The notes under the pieces are model-generated. The model was not told the origin of the DNA. It made no database searches and worked only from the letters and a program-made list of their open reading frames with translations. Both the position numbers and the translations under genes were made by a program. Shown piece by piece: positions 1-6,960 of a stretch of DNA of 44,985 bases (the stretch's first letter is position 1; each line of letters starts with the position of its first letter). Source of the stretch: Oceanisphaera marina (GTDB taxonomy: Bacteria; Pseudomonadota; Gammaproteobacteria; Enterobacterales; Aeromonadaceae); the NCBI RefSeq assembly GCF_014643915.1, contig NZ_BMKE01000021.1, positions 1 to 44,985 of the forward strand, written 5' to 3'.

Positions 1-514
1 AACACCACTGTATGTTTATCCAGCTATACTTGATGTGAATTCACTTCCCCGAGCCTGCGAGGCAAGTTCAACAGCTAATTCAACGACAAATGACATCTAT
101 GCAAAACGCATTTACTTCTGCTGAAGCATCAATCTCATCATTAAAAATTCAATTTTATCAAAAACTTAAGGCACCATAAAAATGACACCTCGAGGAATAA
201 GCGTCAAAGGTCGCTTTTTACGCAGCATGTCTGTTCGCTTATCCACTTTCAACCTTATTAAATATCATATATTTTTCAGTGACTTATAATCTATACAGGC
301 CCAAAATCACGAAGTTTTGCGACAACTGTCGTATAACTCCGCTTGCATCAAGTATGTAATGAGCACAACCAGACTCTAAAATACTGTTTTTTCATACAGA
401 CACCATCAGCAGAACGTTCCTGTAACAGGCACGCTACCGCCCGAGTCTTGTGGGCGACCTTGCCTCTCCTCTTCCCTGTTTTGAGGCTGATCTCCATTAT
501 TGTATTGGAATCGT

Positions 515-574
515 ATGAAACCATCGCATTATGACGTTGCAGGTCGCAAAATGGAAGAATATCCCCCACATTGA
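515..574 (+). CDS. micro-ORF, 19 aa, paralogue of the one at 2722
   Basis: This short frame reads MKPSHYDVAGRKMEEYPPH. It resembles a second frame at 2722-2793 that begins MKPFYYDYAGRRMEE. About 76 bp aligns between the loci (487-562 and 2694-2769), including roughly 28 bp upstream of the start. Several differences are synonymous (GCG/GCA, GGC/GGT) or conservative (Arg/Lys), which favours past or present coding. I do not recognise the family. It may be a real miniprotein or the 5' relic of a longer gene duplicated at both places. Confidence 0.3.
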   Translation: MKPSHYDVAGRKMEEYPPH

Positions 575-658
575 ATAACTCCATATACAGTCGAGCTTCG
601 ACTTTAAATACTGCATTGATTATTCACTGTTGAATCGTGACAGTAGGCATCAATCATA

Positions 659-730
659 ATCCGTTACCGTCGAGAACCGACCACAGAAATTTATACCGGC
701 TCGATTTCAACGTGGCTGTCGGTAACGGAT
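659..730. repeat. perfect 11-bp inverted repeat
   Basis: ATCCGTTACCG at 659-669 is the exact reverse complement of 720-730. Shorter complementary stretches lie inside (CGAG..CCG and CGG..CTCG), so the 72 nt could form one long interrupted hairpin. No T-tract follows, and no gene ends nearby for it to terminate. Confidence 0.45.
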
Positions 731-826
731 GTGATAAGCGCGCTATTTCATATTTAAGCTGCGCGTTTTAATCAAGGGTAATAAGCAATATCTCATCACT
801 GGGGATACTTGGGCTGTCTTTCCTTC

Positions 827-953
827 CTCGTCACCCTCGCGAAGGAACGTTATCCTCGCGTAAGCGGGCACGGGGCCAGTGTCTTTGCAGGAGCAGCACG
901 GGCTGATGAGCTGCGTCACAGGCCCAGGATTCTCTCCTTCGCGGGAATAACGA
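827..953. repeat. degenerate dispersed repeat with CGCGAAGG/CCTTCGCG ends
   Basis: The left part carries CACCCTCGCGAAGG and the right part CTCCTTCGCGGGAATAACGA, giving imperfect inverted ends. This resembles the widespread intergenic pattern seen in proteobacteria in which CGTCATYCYCGCG and its complement flank a short spacer. Apart from these ends I see no coding sense in it. Confidence 0.3.
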
Positions 954-1204
954 CACAACCACGCAGGTTATGCGGCATTACTGTTGTAGGATGCCTGGTG
1001 AGTAAAGGGCTGGTGCCTTGGCCGCATAGTTGGCTAGGGTCTGTTGACCTTTCTTGGTTAAGTGTTGTTCGAGTTAAACGCGTTTAGCCTAACCCGACGG
1101 ACAGCGCCTGAGGGGGGGCTTTCTACTACAAACGTCATGATCAGCAGGCGCCCAGAAGACGAGTCCAGTTCGCAAACTATGATCGATAATATTGACGATT
1201 TAGT

Positions 1205-1233
1205 TTGACGCTACCCCTCTACTGCCGTACTGT
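1205..1233 (+). promoter_or_regulatory. candidate sigma-70 promoter for the cold-shock gene
   Basis: TTGACG (1205-1210) and TACTGT (1228-1233) are separated by 17 bp. Transcription from here would give a leader of about 140 nt before the cold-shock start, in line with the long 5' leaders of cspA-type genes. The -10 box is weak, so this is only a candidate. Confidence 0.3.
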
Positions 1234-1377
1234 GCACCACACAAGCAAGATGTTTCAAGTTAGCGCGGCCTTTGTATATTGTTAGTTCCTCACGGTTCCA
1301 CAGTCACCAAACTTCCCTTATTTGATATTTATTGCACTTTCGAGCGTATGCTCACTCCTGAATGAAGGTAAGAACAA

Positions 1378-1581
1378 ATGGCTAACGGCACCGTAAAATG
1401 GTTCAACGAAGCGAAAGGTTTTGGTTTTATTACTCCTGAAGATGGCGGCAAAGATTTGTTCGCACATTTCTCAGAAATAGTAAGCAGCGGCTTCAAAACA
1501 CTGGCAGAAGGCCAGGCAGTATCCTACACCGCCACTCAAGGCGCCAAGGGTCCTCAAGCTTCACAGATTCAGGCTATCTAA
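1378..1581 (+). CDS. cold-shock protein (CspA family)
   Basis: A 67-residue single cold-shock domain (OB fold) that binds single-stranded RNA or DNA and melts RNA structure in the cytoplasm. RNP1 is visible as KGFGFITPE (about residues 14-22) and RNP2 as LFAHFS (27-32; the usual form is VFVHFS). The N-terminus [18 protein letters not shown] is typical, and the length matches the family (65-70 aa). The start is supported by GAAGGTAAG just upstream. The gene is monocistronic and ends at a strong intrinsic terminator. Which paralogue it is (CspA, C, D or E) cannot be decided from the sequence. Whether it is cold-induced is open; the long leader is compatible with that. Confidence 0.95.
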   Translation: MANGTVKWFNEAKGFGFITPEDGGKDLFAHFSEIVSSGFKTLAEGQAVSYTATQGAKGPQASQIQAI

Positions 1582-1610
1582 TTACCCCTCGGGTAATGAA
1601 CAGTCTAAAA

Positions 1611-1633
1611 AACCCGCTTCGGCGGGTTTTTTT
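1611..1633 (+). terminator. intrinsic terminator of the cold-shock gene
   Basis: Stem CCCGC (1613-1617), loop TTCG, stem GCGGG (1622-1626), then seven T. A second small hairpin, TTACCC-CTC-GGGTAA, lies just after the stop codon at 1582-1596. Confidence 0.9.
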
Positions 1634-1778
1634 GTGCCTGAATTTTACCAACTCACTGGCTATCGATACTACGCCGTTATGTTCAAACGGGGAACTGCAC
1701 GGTCGGCTTAAGCGCATGTCAGGTATAGTGTTATACCAATTTGAATAAAGATCTGATCATTTTTAAACCCGAGCTCAG

Positions 1779-1883
1779 AGGCAACACAGTCGCCTTCCAC
1801 GACACGCCATGAACTCATCCCTGAGGGCTCGGGAAATGCCGTCCATGGCATTTCACGGTCGTGGGAGTCGATCTCTGTTGCCT
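1779..1883 (-). repeat. structured three-stem repeat, copy 1 (inverted)
   Basis: Outer arms AGGCAACA (1779-1786) and TGTTGCCT (1876-1883) enclose a second stem, CCACGAC (1797-1803) with GTCGTGG (1858-1864). Read on the minus strand, the interior has hairpin AAATGCC/GGCATTT, a conserved GAGCC linker, hairpin CTCA..TGAG, then TTCATGGC. Copies 1944-2044 and 43468-43576 have the same layout with different but complementary stem sequences. Confidence 0.6.
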
Positions 1884-1943
1884 ATTCTCGAGCATCGAGT
1901 TGTCTGTGGACGGCGCTAACAGCCAACGCCGGTGCATCAAGAA

Positions 1944-2044
1944 GGACAAAGGGATCTGCTCAGCCGACCATCCGCGCCACGGATGGCGCGGCTGAGCCTC
2001 CAGGGAGGGATCCACGGCGAGTCGGGGGAGCCGGCCACTTTGTC
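1944..2044 (+). repeat. structured three-stem repeat, copy 2
   Basis: Outer arms GGACAAAG (1944-1951) and CTTTGTCC (2037-2044) enclose CCGAC (1964-1968) with GTCGG (2021-2025). Inside are hairpin CCGCGCCA/TGGCGCGG, the linker CTGAGCC, a second hairpin TCCAGGGAGGGA and the motif TCCACGGC. It lies about 60 bp from copy 1 in the opposite orientation, just downstream of the PliI-like gene. Confidence 0.6.
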
Positions 2045-2061
2045 CGACCTTTTGTAGAACA

Positions 2062-2093
2062 ACCAAATAGATCAGTTATTTAATCTGTTTGGT
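2062..2093 (-). terminator. imperfect hairpin after the PliI-like gene
   Basis: ACCAAATAGAT (2062-2072) and ATCTGTTTGGT (2083-2093) pair with one mismatch. The hairpin lies directly after the stop codon of the minus-strand gene. No clear T-run follows, so termination is only suggested. Confidence 0.4.
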
Positions 2094-2094
2094 A

Positions 2095-2544
2095 TTACTC
2101 CTGGTTGCTCGTTGCTTCCCGCAAGACAGCGACCGGATCTGCATCTGAGGCTAGACCTTCCACGGAAGAAAGGAATACCAGTGTATCGTTCACAATTGCA
2201 AACGCATGCGCTGACTGGTAACTCCCTGTACCTACGGAACGCACCACAATAATAACCTCTTGCTCCTGGTCGCCATTGATATCAGCAAGGAGCGTTTTTT
2301 CTACAAATCCATCTCGAGCGCGAATCAGCCCAGTAATGAAAAAGGTAGTTTCATCCGGCGCTGCCGCGGCCTCATAGAGCCGCACGCTGAAGCTACCAAT
2401 AGAACGAGCCTCAAAATCACCTTCTGCGATGATCAGTGTTTGTCCCGTTGAGGTGGTAAGCTTCGAAGAGAAGCGGTCCTGTGCCACGGCACTAATGGGA
2501 ACAGCCAGGAACAATAGGATTGCGGCTTTCCAGATTTTTATCAC
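2095..2544 (-). CDS. periplasmic PliI-type lysozyme inhibitor-like protein
   Basis: 149 residues with a Sec signal peptide: a basic start, a hydrophobic core (about residues 8-20) and an Ala-x-Ala site before QD. The mature part carries the pattern I associate with PliI, the periplasmic inhibitor of invertebrate-type lysozyme known from Aeromonas. It includes FEARSIGSFSVRLY (about 45-58), DGFVEKTLLADINGD (about 78-92) and VGTGSYQSAHAFAI (about 103-116). The inferred role is protection of cell-wall peptidoglycan from i-type lysozymes of invertebrate hosts or grazers. The start codon is GTG, placed by the purine-rich GGGGAG about 5 nt upstream. It is monocistronic. Assignment is from memory of the family pattern; otherwise it would be an uncharacterised periplasmic protein. 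Confidence 0.72.
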   Translation of the reverse strand: MIKIWKAAILLFLAVPISAVAQDRFSSKLTTSTGQTLIIAEGDFEARSIGSFSVRLYEAAAAPDETTFFITGLIRARDGFVEKTLLADINGDQEQEVIIVVRSVGTGSYQSAHAFAIVNDTLVFLSSVEGLASDADPVAVLREATSNQE

Positions 2545-2721
2545 AACGTCTCCCCTCTAGTTCAGCCTGCCGACAATGCGCACCAAAGATGCCTAACAAC
2601 ATGATTTAATTGTTATTTTAAATCTACATAAAAATACACACCGGCAAAAACACGCATACTCATCTTGAGGCATGGCAGTGCGCAGTATCTACGCTGATAT
2701 CCCTTATCAAGATGGAATCGT

Positions 2722-2793
2722 ATGAAACCATTTTATTATGACTATGCGGGCCGCCGAATGGAAGAAGACGCCCAGCATAAAAGATCACCCTGA
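2722..2793 (+). CDS. micro-ORF, 23 aa, paralogue of the one at 515
   Basis: This frame starts MKPFYYDYAGRRMEE and runs 23 residues. It shares its start region, upstream bases and codon pattern with 515-574. It lies about 105 bp upstream of the arsenic operon on the same strand, so it could be translated from the operon's leader or be an unrelated relic. No ribosome binding site stronger than GGA is visible. Family not recognised. Confidence 0.3.
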   Translation: MKPFYYDYAGRRMEEDAQHKRSP

Positions 2794-2827
2794 ATTGGTC
2801 GCTGATAGCTGTGTTTCATTTCAAATC

Positions 2828-2853
2828 ATGCATATATGTTTATTTGCATATGC
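2828..2853 (+). promoter_or_regulatory. candidate ArsR operator/promoter
   Basis: ATGCATATATG (2828-2838) and GCATATGC (2846-2853) form an AT-rich dyad about 45-70 bp before the first gene of the arsenic operon. ArsR/SmtB repressors bind AT-rich imperfect dyads over the promoter of their own operon, and the first gene here encodes an ArsR domain. Autorepression relieved by arsenite is inferred from this position. Confidence 0.4.
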
Positions 2854-2899
2854 TTTTTACCGCATGTAACATTCAGCCACGTTACTCAGAGGGTATTCA

Positions 2900-3691
2900 A
2901 TGAAACGAGTCCTGTTTGTCTGTACGGCCAATTCTGCCCGTTCGCAAATGGCAGAAGCCTTGCTGCGCCATTTTGCCGGCGACAGTTTCAAGGTATTCAG
3001 TGCGGGTACAGAGCCCTCCGAGGTCGATCCGCGTACCATTAAGGCGCTGCAGGACTTTGGACTCACAAGCGAAGGCCTGGTGTCCAAGTCCATCGACAGT
3101 ATTGCAGATCAGCATTTCGATTTCGTGATCAGCTTGTGCGACAAGGCGCATCAAGAATGTCGGCACTGGCCTGGCAGTGGCGTGGTCATGGCATGGGACT
3201 TTCCCGATCCCAAAACCAGTAACGCCCCCAAAGCCTTTGCACTGACGCTGCAGGATCTCGGTGAACGGATCCGCCAGTTTGTGCAGGTCAACAGCAAAGA
3301 AGTGAAGTCCGAGGTCAAATCCATACAGCCGCTGGATTTTTACAAATCACTGGCAGATGAAACCCGCCTGCTGTGTTTGCTGCTGATCGAACAGCAAGGT
3401 GAGCTGTGTGTCTGTGAACTGATGGCCGCGCTGAGTCTGCCACAGCCCAAGATCTCAAGGCACCTGAGTCAGTTGCGAAAAGTGGGCCTGCTGCTGGACC
3501 GGCGTCAGGGGCAATGGGTGTTCTATCGCATACACCCGCTGTTGAACGACTGGATGCACAACATTGTAAAAGACACGCTAACCCATAATCCACAGCTGCT
3601 TAATACACCCGGGGCACGCCTGAACTACATGAATTCACGCCCTTCACAGGGGGGCAATGTGTGTGGTGAGGAGAAGATTAATGACCAATAA
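2900..3691 (+). CDS. arsenate reductase-ArsR repressor fusion
   Basis: A 263-residue two-domain protein. Residues 1-130 are a low-molecular-weight phosphatase-type, thioredoxin-coupled arsenate reductase. The P-loop CTANSAR gives C8 and R14, and the redox pair is C80 and C87 ([10 protein letters not shown]), matching the C10/C82/C89 triad spacing of the plasmid pI258 ArsC. AWDFPDP holds the acid Asp. Residues 143-215 are an ArsR winged helix with the metal site ELCVCEL (C170, C172) and recognition helix [14 protein letters not shown]. The fusion therefore joins As(V) reduction to As(III)-sensing repression. The start is supported by GAGG at 2889. First gene of the operon; its last 11 bp overlap arsH. 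A cysteine-containing tail (C255) of unknown use follows the repressor domain. Confidence 0.9.
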   Translation: MKRVLFVCTANSARSQMAEALLRHFAGDSFKVFSAGTEPSEVDPRTIKALQDFGLTSEGLVSKSIDSIADQHFDFVISLCDKAHQECRHWPGSGVVMAWDFPDPKTSNAPKAFALTLQDLGERIRQFVQVNSKEVKSEVKSIQPLDFYKSLADETRLLCLLLIEQQGELCVCELMAALSLPQPKISRHLSQLRKVGLLLDRRQGQWVFYRIHPLLNDWMHNIVKDTLTHNPQLLNTPGARLNYMNSRPSQGGNVCGEEKINDQ

Positions 3692-4400
3692 CATAAATGA
3701 CCTGCCCAACCTTGATGGTGAGCAACTTCCAGCTATGGATCATGACGCTTTACGCGCTTCGGGCCCCGAGCACGCCCCCAGAATCTTGTTGCTGTATGGC
3801 TCCTTGCGCCAGCGTTCCTTCAGCCGACTGGTCACCGAAGAGTCGAACCGGCTGCTGCAGGTACTGGGAGCGGATACCCGTATCTTCAACCCCAGCGGCC
3901 TGCCATTACCGGACGATGCCGATGAAAACCATCCCAAAGTACAGGAATTGCGTGAGCTGGTGCAGTGGTGCGAAGGCATGGTGTGGTGCTCACCCGAGCG
4001 CCACGGGGCCATGACATCGGTAATGAAGGCGCAAATTGACTGGATTCCGCTGAGCATGGGAGCCGTGCGCCCAACGCAAGGCAAAACCCTGGCCGTTATG
4101 CAGGTCAGTGGCGGCTCGCAAAGCTTTAATGCGGTTAACCAGATGCGCATTCTAGGACGCTGGATGCGGATGATCACCATTCCCAATCAGTCGTCGGTGG
4201 CCAAGGCATTCATGGAGTTTGATGACGACAACCGCATGAAACCCTCGCCTTATTACAATCGCATTGTCGATGTCGTGGAAGAGTTGATGAAGTTTACCCT
4301 GCTCACCCGAGGGGCCAGCGATTACCTCACCAATCGATACTCGGAGCGCATCGAGAATGCCGAACAGCTCTCCGCTCGCGTTAACCAGCGCGCAATTTAG
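3681..4400 (+). CDS. arsH: ArsH, NADPH-dependent FMN reductase / organoarsenical oxidase
   Basis: A 239-residue flavodoxin-like protein. After an acidic N-terminal extension, [14 protein letters not shown] (about residues 36-49) is the FMN phosphate-binding loop of the NADPH-dependent FMN reductase family. [19 protein letters not shown] and [12 protein letters not shown] are the other ArsH signatures. ArsH proteins oxidise trivalent methyl- or aromatic arsenicals to less toxic pentavalent forms and reduce quinones or FMN in the cytoplasm. I start at 3681 because GGTGAGGAGAAG lies just upstream; an in-frame start 24 bp earlier is possible but badly spaced. It overlaps the arsC-arsR gene by 11 bp, implying translational coupling. 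Confidence 0.93.
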   Translation: MTNNINDLPNLDGEQLPAMDHDALRASGPEHAPRILLLYGSLRQRSFSRLVTEESNRLLQVLGADTRIFNPSGLPLPDDADENHPKVQELRELVQWCEGMVWCSPERHGAMTSVMKAQIDWIPLSMGAVRPTQGKTLAVMQVSGGSQSFNAVNQMRILGRWMRMITIPNQSSVAKAFMEFDDDNRMKPSPYYNRIVDVVEELMKFTLLTRGASDYLTNRYSERIENAEQLSARVNQRAI

Positions 4401-4416
4401 GGAAGCGACCACTGTA

Positions 4417-5436
4417 ATGGGTATTTTTGAACGCTACCTGACCCTCTGGGTCGCACTGTGCATTGTTGCCGGTGTAGTGCTGGGCAATCTGGCTCCTGAT
4501 GTGTTTTCCGCCATCGCACGGCTGGAGCTGGCTCACGTTAATCTGGTGGTGGCACTGCTCATCTGGGTGATGATTTACCCCATGATGGTGCAAATAGACT
4601 TCAGTGCCATCAAGGATGTAGGCAGAAAACCAAAGGGACTGGTGCTGACGCTGGTTGTTAATTGGCTGATCAAGCCCTTTACCATGGCGGCACTGGGCTG
4701 GCTGTTCTTTCGTGTGCTTTTTGCCGATTGGGTTGATCCGCACAGTGCCGGGGAATATATCGCGGGCATGATCCTGCTGGGTGTGGCGCCCTGTACGGCC
4801 ATGGTGTTTGTCTGGAGCCAGCTGACCAAGGGCGATGCCAATTACACCCTGGTGCAGGTATCGGTCAACGACATCATCATGATCTTCGCTTTTGCCCCGA
4901 TTGCCGCTTTTCTGCTGGGCGTCAGCGATATTCAGGTTCCCTGGCAAACACTGCTGCTGTCTGTGGTGCTGTATGTGGTATTACCGCTGCTGGCCGGCAT
5001 ATGGACTCGCCACCGCCTGGAGCGAAAACAGGACACTGCTCGTCTTGACGTCTTTTTACATCAGCTCAAACCCTGGTCGATGCTGGGTCTGCTGGCCACC
5101 ATAGTGCTGCTGTTTGGTTTTCAGGCACAAACCATTCTCGATCAACCCCAGACCATTGGCCTGATCGCCATTCCGTTGCTCATTCAAACCTACGGTATCT
5201 TCATCATCGCCTATGCTGCGGCCTACTGGTTGCGCCTGCCCCACAATGTGGCTGCCCCTGCCTGCATGATTGGCACCTCCAACTTTTTCGAGCTGGCGGT
5301 GGCGGTGGCAATCTCCCTGTTCGGCCTGCATTCGGGGGCGGCGCTGGCCACCGTGGTCGGGGTTCTGGTGGAAGTACCTGTCATGTTGTCGCTGGTTTAT
5401 TTCGTCAATAAAACCCATCACTGGTTTGCCAAATAA
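4417..5436 (+). CDS. acr3: Acr3 arsenite efflux carrier
   Basis: A 339-residue integral membrane protein with about ten predicted hydrophobic segments, of the bile/arsenite/riboflavin transporter (BART) superfamily. It exports As(III) from the cytoplasm using the proton motive force. Visible marks are [19 protein letters not shown] with the essential family cysteine (C126), [12 protein letters not shown], and the C-terminal conserved Glu in [11 protein letters not shown]. The start at 4417 follows GGGAAG, somewhat distant; the reading frame stays open 60 bp further upstream inside arsH, but [12 protein letters not shown] is the usual Acr3 N-terminus. It follows arsH by 16 bp. It removes the product of the reductase encoded first in the operon. 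Confidence 0.93.
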   Translation: MGIFERYLTLWVALCIVAGVVLGNLAPDVFSAIARLELAHVNLVVALLIWVMIYPMMVQIDFSAIKDVGRKPKGLVLTLVVNWLIKPFTMAALGWLFFRVLFADWVDPHSAGEYIAGMILLGVAPCTAMVFVWSQLTKGDANYTLVQVSVNDIIMIFAFAPIAAFLLGVSDIQVPWQTLLLSVVLYVVLPLLAGIWTRHRLERKQDTARLDVFLHQLKPWSMLGLLATIVLLFGFQAQTILDQPQTIGLIAIPLLIQTYGIFIIAYAAAYWLRLPHNVAAPACMIGTSNFFELAVAVAISLFGLHSGAALATVVGVLVEVPVMLSLVYFVNKTHHWFAK

Positions 5437-5447
5437 GAGGATTATTC

Positions 5448-5954
5448 ATGTCTGTATCCCATCCGTGCTGGTCACTCCCCGTTCACAATGGCACCTTGAT
5501 CCTGACGCCCTGCCCCGGCACCCGGGATGTGGCATTGAGCGAGTCGCTGGCGCAACTGAAAGCGCAGGGAGCCACGGCCGTTATCACCTTGATGAGTAGC
5601 GAAGAGCTTGCTGAATCGGGCCTGCCCGATTTTGCTGGTGCCGTAAACGCCAGCCACCTGGATTGGTTCCAGTTACCAATACCGGACTTTGGCGTGCCGG
5701 GGGCAGATTTTGACCAGGCCTGGCGCGCTTGTCATACCGAGCTGCTGCAGCGTCTGCAGTCAGGAGCCACACTGGTCCTGCATTGCAAAGGGGGTTCCGG
5801 CCGTACTGGCATGGTGGCCGCCAAGCTGATGCTTGCCTCGGGCGAGTCGCCCGAAGCGGCAATCTCGGCCATTCAGGCGCTACGCCCACGGGCGTTCAGC
5901 TATCCCGCACAACGGGATTATATTTTTAATTCAGCCACCCTGTCAGCGGAGTAA
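5448..5954 (+). CDS. dual-specificity/tyrosine phosphatase-like protein in ars operon
   Basis: A 168-residue protein of the cysteine-phosphatase superfamily (CDKN3/DSP-like). The P-loop [10 protein letters not shown] carries C113 and R119, and D80 in PIPDFGVP is a plausible general acid. It is thus probably an active phosphatase, or possibly a second arsenate-handling enzyme. AAGAGG at 5435-5440 sets the start, and 4 bp separate it from the GAPDH gene. Such genes occur next to acr3, GAPDH and arsJ in marine gammaproteobacteria, but I know no settled function. It might act on a phosphorylated or arsenylated metabolite of the ArsJ route; that is speculation. Confidence 0.8.
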   Translation: MSVSHPCWSLPVHNGTLILTPCPGTRDVALSESLAQLKAQGATAVITLMSSEELAESGLPDFAGAVNASHLDWFQLPIPDFGVPGADFDQAWRACHTELLQRLQSGATLVLHCKGGSGRTGMVAAKLMLASGESPEAAISAIQALRPRAFSYPAQRDYIFNSATLSAE

Positions 5955-5958
5955 CAAG

Positions 5959-6960
5959 ATGACCATCAACATAGGTATCAACGGTTTTGGGCGCATGGGT
6001 CGCCTGACCGTGCGGGCACTTTTCGAGCACAGTGACGTGAAAATTGTGCAGATCAACGACCCTGCCGGCGATGCGGCCACCCTGGCCCACCTGATGAATT
6101 TCGATTCCGTACACGGCCGCTGGAATCATGAAGCCACCGCCAACGGTCACAATATACACATTGGTGACCGCACCATGACGGTCAGTCACAATAAAACAAT
6201 CGAGGAAACGGACTGGTCGGGCTGCGACCTGGTCATTGAAGCTTCCGGCAAGATGAAGAGCAAGGCCGTGCTGCAAGCCTACCTGGATCAGGGCGTCAAG
6301 CGGGTAGTGGTGACGGCGCCGGTGAAGGAAGAAGGCGTGCTGAACGTGGTGATGGGAGTCAACGATCATCTCTATGATCCCGCGCAGCATCCCATAGTGA
6401 CCGCTGCCTCCTGTACCACCAACTGTCTGGCGCCCATCGTCAAGGTGCTCCACGAGCAGCTGGGCATCAAGCACGGCTCCATGACCACCATTCACGACAT
6501 CACCAACACCCAGACTATTCTGGATGCCCCGCACAAGGATTTACGCCGTGCCCGTGCCTGCGGCATGAGCCTGATCCCGACCACGACCGGATCGGCGACC
6601 GCCATTACCCATATTTTTCCCGAGCTGAAGGGCAAGCTGAACGGCCATGCGATTCGGGTGCCGCTGGCCAATGCGTCGCTGACGGATTGCGTGTTTGAAG
6701 TCGCGCGCGAGACCACGGCCGAAGAAGTCAATGCACTGCTGCAAGCCGCCGCCGAGGGTGAGCTGAACGGTATTCTGGGCTACGAAGAACGGCCACTGGT
6801 GTCCATCGATTACAAGACGGATCCGCGCTCCAGTATCATAGATGCCCTGTCCACCATGGTGGTAAATGGCAGCATGGTGAAAATCTACGCCTGGTATGAC
6901 AACGAGTGGGGCTATGCCAACCGTACTGCCGAACTGGCGCTGAAGGTAGGACGAGTCTGA
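5959..6960 (+). CDS. glyceraldehyde-3-phosphate dehydrogenase of the ArsJ pathway
   Basis: A 333-residue complete GAPDH. The N-terminus has the NAD-binding INGFGRMGR (about residues 7-15), the catalytic C152 lies in [10 protein letters not shown], and H179 lies in TTIHDI. Next to arsJ, this enzyme is known to use arsenate in place of phosphate, forming 1-arseno-3-phosphoglycerate for ArsJ to export. The start at 5959 follows GGAG at 5948; an upstream extension in frame would run into the phosphatase gene and lacks a binding site. Its stop codon is directly followed by the arsJ start. It is probably not the housekeeping glycolytic copy, given its operon. Confidence 0.93.
   Translation: MTINIGINGFGRMGRLTVRALFEHSDVKIVQINDPAGDAATLAHLMNFDSVHGRWNHEATANGHNIHIGDRTMTVSHNKTIEETDWSGCDLVIEASGKMKSKAVLQAYLDQGVKRVVVTAPVKEEGVLNVVMGVNDHLYDPAQHPIVTAASCTTNCLAPIVKVLHEQLGIKHGSMTTIHDITNTQTILDAPHKDLRRARACGMSLIPTTTGSATAITHIFPELKGKLNGHAIRVPLANASLTDCVFEVARETTAEEVNALLQAAAEGELNGILGYEERPLVSIDYKTDPRSSIIDALSTMVVNGSMVKIYAWYDNEWGYANRTAELALKVGRV

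Larger units (their letters stand above)
1..1377. other. gene-poor left end
   Basis: No convincing full-length gene is visible before the cold-shock gene at 1378. Longer open frames on both strands have no recognisable motifs, no ribosome binding sites and atypical composition. The stretch holds a micro-ORF (515-574), a perfect 11-bp inverted repeat (659-730) and a decayed dispersed repeat near 827-953. It looks like decayed or regulatory DNA, unlike the tightly packed rest of the window. Confidence 0.5.

Noticed and set aside
809-1087. Possible 92-codon gene
   Set aside because: It crosses a decayed dispersed repeat, has no binding site and shows no domain-like pattern.
1944-2044. Structured repeat as an integron attC site
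   Set aside because: No GTTRRRY core or matching complementary core is present, no integrase is near, and the inner hairpins do not fit the attC layout.
1815-2066. Minus-strand 83-codon frame
   Set aside because: It spans two copies of the structured repeat; the sequence is constrained by hairpins, not codons.
2836-3166. Short frames on both strands around the arsenic operon start
   Set aside because: They overlap the arsC-arsR gene, whose active-site residues and binding site are clear.
5926-6534. Minus-strand frame (202 codons) opposite the GAPDH gene
   Set aside because: Antisense shadow; the sense strand encodes a complete GAPDH with catalytic residues.
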